A stretch of 5,010 bases of DNA from Myxococcales bacterium (GTDB lineage: Bacteria; Myxococcota_A; UBA9160; JALSIO01): the NCBI GenBank assembly GCA_026989995.1, contig JALSIO010000155.1:1-5010 (forward strand), in the 5' to 3' direction. Below are positions 3,842 through 5,010 of the stretch, piece by piece. The notes under the pieces are model-generated. The model saw only the letters and a program-made list of their open reading frames with translations. It had not been told where the DNA came from and ran no database searches. A program made the position numbers and the translations under genes. Position 1 is the stretch's first letter; each line of letters begins with the position of its first letter.

Positions 3842-5010
3842 CTAGGGCGTGCCCAGGCCGGGTCCCGGGGCGCCGCCGAGAGCCGGTCGAAGCACCCCGA
3901 AGAAGTCCGAGGCGCCGACCACGCCATCGCCGTCGAGGTCGGCCTTCGCGCAGGCCGGATCCGAGACCGGGTCCCGGCCGAGGCAGGGTCGCAGCACCCC
4001 GAAGAAGTCGGAGGTTCCGACCACGCCGTCGTTGTCGAGATCGGCGTCGCAGGCGTCGCCGTAGTGCTGGGTGCCCGGGAGGCTCGAGTCGTCGTCGTCG
4101 CCTGCGTCCACGTCGGCCTGGTCGGGGTTGGCCACGTCCCGGCAGTTGTCGAGGCAGTCGGGAACCCCGTCACCGTCGCTGTCGGTGGGATCCGCGCACG
4201 CGGATCCCCCGAGCCGGGCGAGGGCATCGGCGCAGTCGAGGCGCGGGAAGAAGAGCCCGTTCTTCGGGTCGGCCACCAGGACCGGCGATGCCTCGAGCGC
4301 GGCCTCGATCGCGTCCGGGCTCGCGGTCGGGACCGCCTCGAGGAGGAGCGCGGCGCAGGCCGCGGCGAGCGGGGAGGCCTGCGAGGTGCCGAGAAAGCTC
4401 GAGGTGCCCCCGCCCCGGCCCGTCGAGGTGGTGCGTGCCCCCGGCGCGAAGAGGTCGGTGGCCGCGTTGCTGTTGCTGAAGCAGGTCACGAGATCCGGCG
4501 CGGTGACCGGGTCCGTGCACCCGAAGGCGGTGACGGAGCCCATGGCCGAGTCGTAGACGGCGCCAACGGCGACGGTGTGGGAGATGCAGGCCGGGGCACC
4601 CATCAGGGAACCCGATCCGTCGTTCATCGAGGAGGCGAAGGCCAGCGTGCCCCGCGCCCGCAGGGCACCGATCACGTCCCGAAGCGCCCCGGTGAAGGAG
4701 GTGGCCTCATCGCAGGTGCCGGCGAAGAGCGCCGAGGTGCCGAGCGAGAGGTTGACCACGTCCACGTCGGGGCGCTGGTCGAGGATCCACTCGAGGGCGG
4801 CAATCACGTCGGAGATGCAGCAGAACTCGTTGAAGCGGTCGAGCACCTTCACGGCGACGATCTCTGCATCCGGCGCGCCGCCCGCCGGAGCCACCACGCC
4901 GGCCGAGGTCACGATGCCGGTGACATTGGTCCCGTGCCCGTGGTCGTCCTCGGCGCTTCCCGGCCCGCTCTGCCGCGAGCCTCCCGCCGGGCAGCAGCCG
5001 CCACCCCCGG
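3842..5010 (-). CDS. Secreted subtilisin-like serine protease (S8) with thrombospondin type 3 and dockerin-like C-terminus, N-terminus outside the window
   Basis: The open frame runs off the right edge; 388 residues are visible, numbered from the codon at 5008. Three S8 active-site elements are seen: His25 in DDHGHGTNVTGIV (codon 4934-4936), the oxyanion Asn129 in ASSMNDGSG (codon 4622-4624), and the nucleophile Ser209 in LGTSQASPLAAA (codon 4382-4384). The catalytic Asp, signal peptide and any propeptide lie outside. After the catalytic domain comes one thrombospondin type 3 repeat (residues 276-301, starting DSDGDGVPDCLDNC), then two dockerin/EF-hand-like loops (DLDNDGVVG and DLDGDGVVG), each followed by SDFFGVLRP. 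Such repeats bind Ca2+ in known proteins. Sixteen cysteines in the visible part, including two CC pairs, suggest disulfides and export. The likely role is extracellular or surface proteolysis. The GTG at 4912 falls inside the catalytic motif and is not the start. No LPXTG or PEP-CTERM sorting signal is seen at the C-terminus. Confidence 0.92.
   Translation of the reverse strand, partial: GGGGCCPAGGSRQSGPGSAEDDHGHGTNVTGIVTSAGVVAPAGGAPDAEIVAVKVLDRFNEFCCISDVIAALEWILDQRPDVDVVNLSLGTSALFAGTCDEATSFTGALRDVIGALRARGTLAFASSMNDGSGSLMGAPACISHTVAVGAVYDSAMGSVTAFGCTDPVTAPDLVTCFSNSNAATDLFAPGARTTSTGRGGGTSSFLGTSQASPLAAACAALLLEAVPTASPDAIEAALEASPVLVADPKNGLFFPRLDCADALARLGGSACADPTDSDGDGVPDCLDNCRDVANPDQADVDAGDDDDSSLPGTQHYGDACDADLDNDGVVGTSDFFGVLRPCLGRDPVSDPACAKADLDGDGVVGASDFFGVLRPALGGAPGPGLGTP
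3885..3943. repeat. Direct repeat, copy 1 (encodes the second dockerin-like loop)
   Basis: This 59-bp unit matches the unit at 3987-4045 at 51 of 59 positions by hand alignment, with an exact offset of 102 bp (34 codons). It encodes DLDGDGVVGASDFFGVLRP near the protease C-terminus. The gap-free match and in-frame spacing point to an internal duplication. Confidence 0.85.
3987..4045. repeat. Direct repeat, copy 2 (encodes the first dockerin-like loop)
   Basis: Partner of the unit at 3885-3943. It encodes DLDNDGVVGTSDFFGVLRP. The two copies differ by eight base changes, most of them silent or conservative at protein level, and the FFGVLRP core is identical. Confidence 0.85.
4106..4183 (-). other. 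Thrombospondin type 3 calcium-binding repeat within the protease
   Basis: The segment encodes DSDGDGVPDCLDNC followed by RDVANPDQADVD, the standard pattern of a type 3 repeat: Asp-rich loop, paired cysteines, then N-P-x-Q-x-D-x-D. It links the catalytic domain to the dockerin-like pair and in known proteins wraps Ca2+ ions. Confidence 0.85.

Noticed and set aside
3885..4045. Two evenly spaced repeats as a possible CRISPR array
   Set aside because: There are only two copies, they are imperfect, lie in frame inside a gene, and encode calcium-loop protein repeats.
634..4227. A 1197-codon open frame on the minus strand
   Set aside because: It runs out of frame or antisense through five genes that have clear family motifs. 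Its product is Pro/Arg/Ala/Gly-rich with no recognisable motif. Long stop-free shadows are expected in DNA this GC-rich.
3433..4479. A 348-codon plus-strand open frame
   Set aside because: It is antisense to the FabZ-like and protease genes and its product is mostly Arg, Pro and Gly.
4910..4912. GTG as start of the protease
   Set aside because: The same frame continues to the window edge and encodes the catalytic His motif DDHGHGTNVTGI just upstream, so this GTG is an internal Val.

Overview
This is a very GC-rich chromosomal stretch, roughly 70% GC or more by eye, with six protein genes packed into 5 kb. No RNA gene, CRISPR array, transposase or phage gene is visible. A FabZ-type dehydratase, a lipobox lipoprotein, and a secreted subtilase with thrombospondin type 3 and dockerin-like calcium repeats together suggest a Gram-negative bacterium. 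A high-GC deltaproteobacterial-type lineage (Myxococcota, Binatota and relatives) would fit, but that is inference from gene style; the window holds no marker gene.

Left, plus strand (1-1335): the 3' part of a two-domain sulfurtransferase (thiosulfate / 3-mercaptopyruvate type, catalytic Cys in a CGGGVFAS loop) overlaps by 13 bp a 194-residue AhpD-like / carboxymuconolactone decarboxylase-fold protein with a CEYC...H redox motif. The two are almost certainly one transcript and probably translationally coupled. A 167-bp GC-rich, hairpin-prone region (1336-1502) separates them from the convergent genes that fill the rest of the window.

Right, minus strand (read from 5010 down to 1503): a secreted S8 serine protease truncated by the right window edge (catalytic His, oxyanion-hole Asn and Ser all visible) ends in calcium-binding repeats. 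After a 149-bp gap holding a plausible promoter and a good ribosome binding site come a stand-alone FabZ-like dehydratase (168 aa), a small lipoprotein (114 aa), and a PatB/MalY-type PLP-dependent C-S lyase/aminotransferase (395 aa). These three point the same way with gaps of about 102 and 48 bp, so they may be co-transcribed. Hairpins lie in both gaps.

The genes do not form a recognisable dedicated system. A sulfurtransferase and a C-S lyase both touch cysteine-sulfur metabolism, and a CXXC peroxidase-like protein sits beside the sulfurtransferase, but they lie in opposite, convergent units, so a shared pathway is only a weak inference. Overall this is an ordinary housekeeping/accessory region; the most distinctive element is the C-terminal repeat module of the protease.
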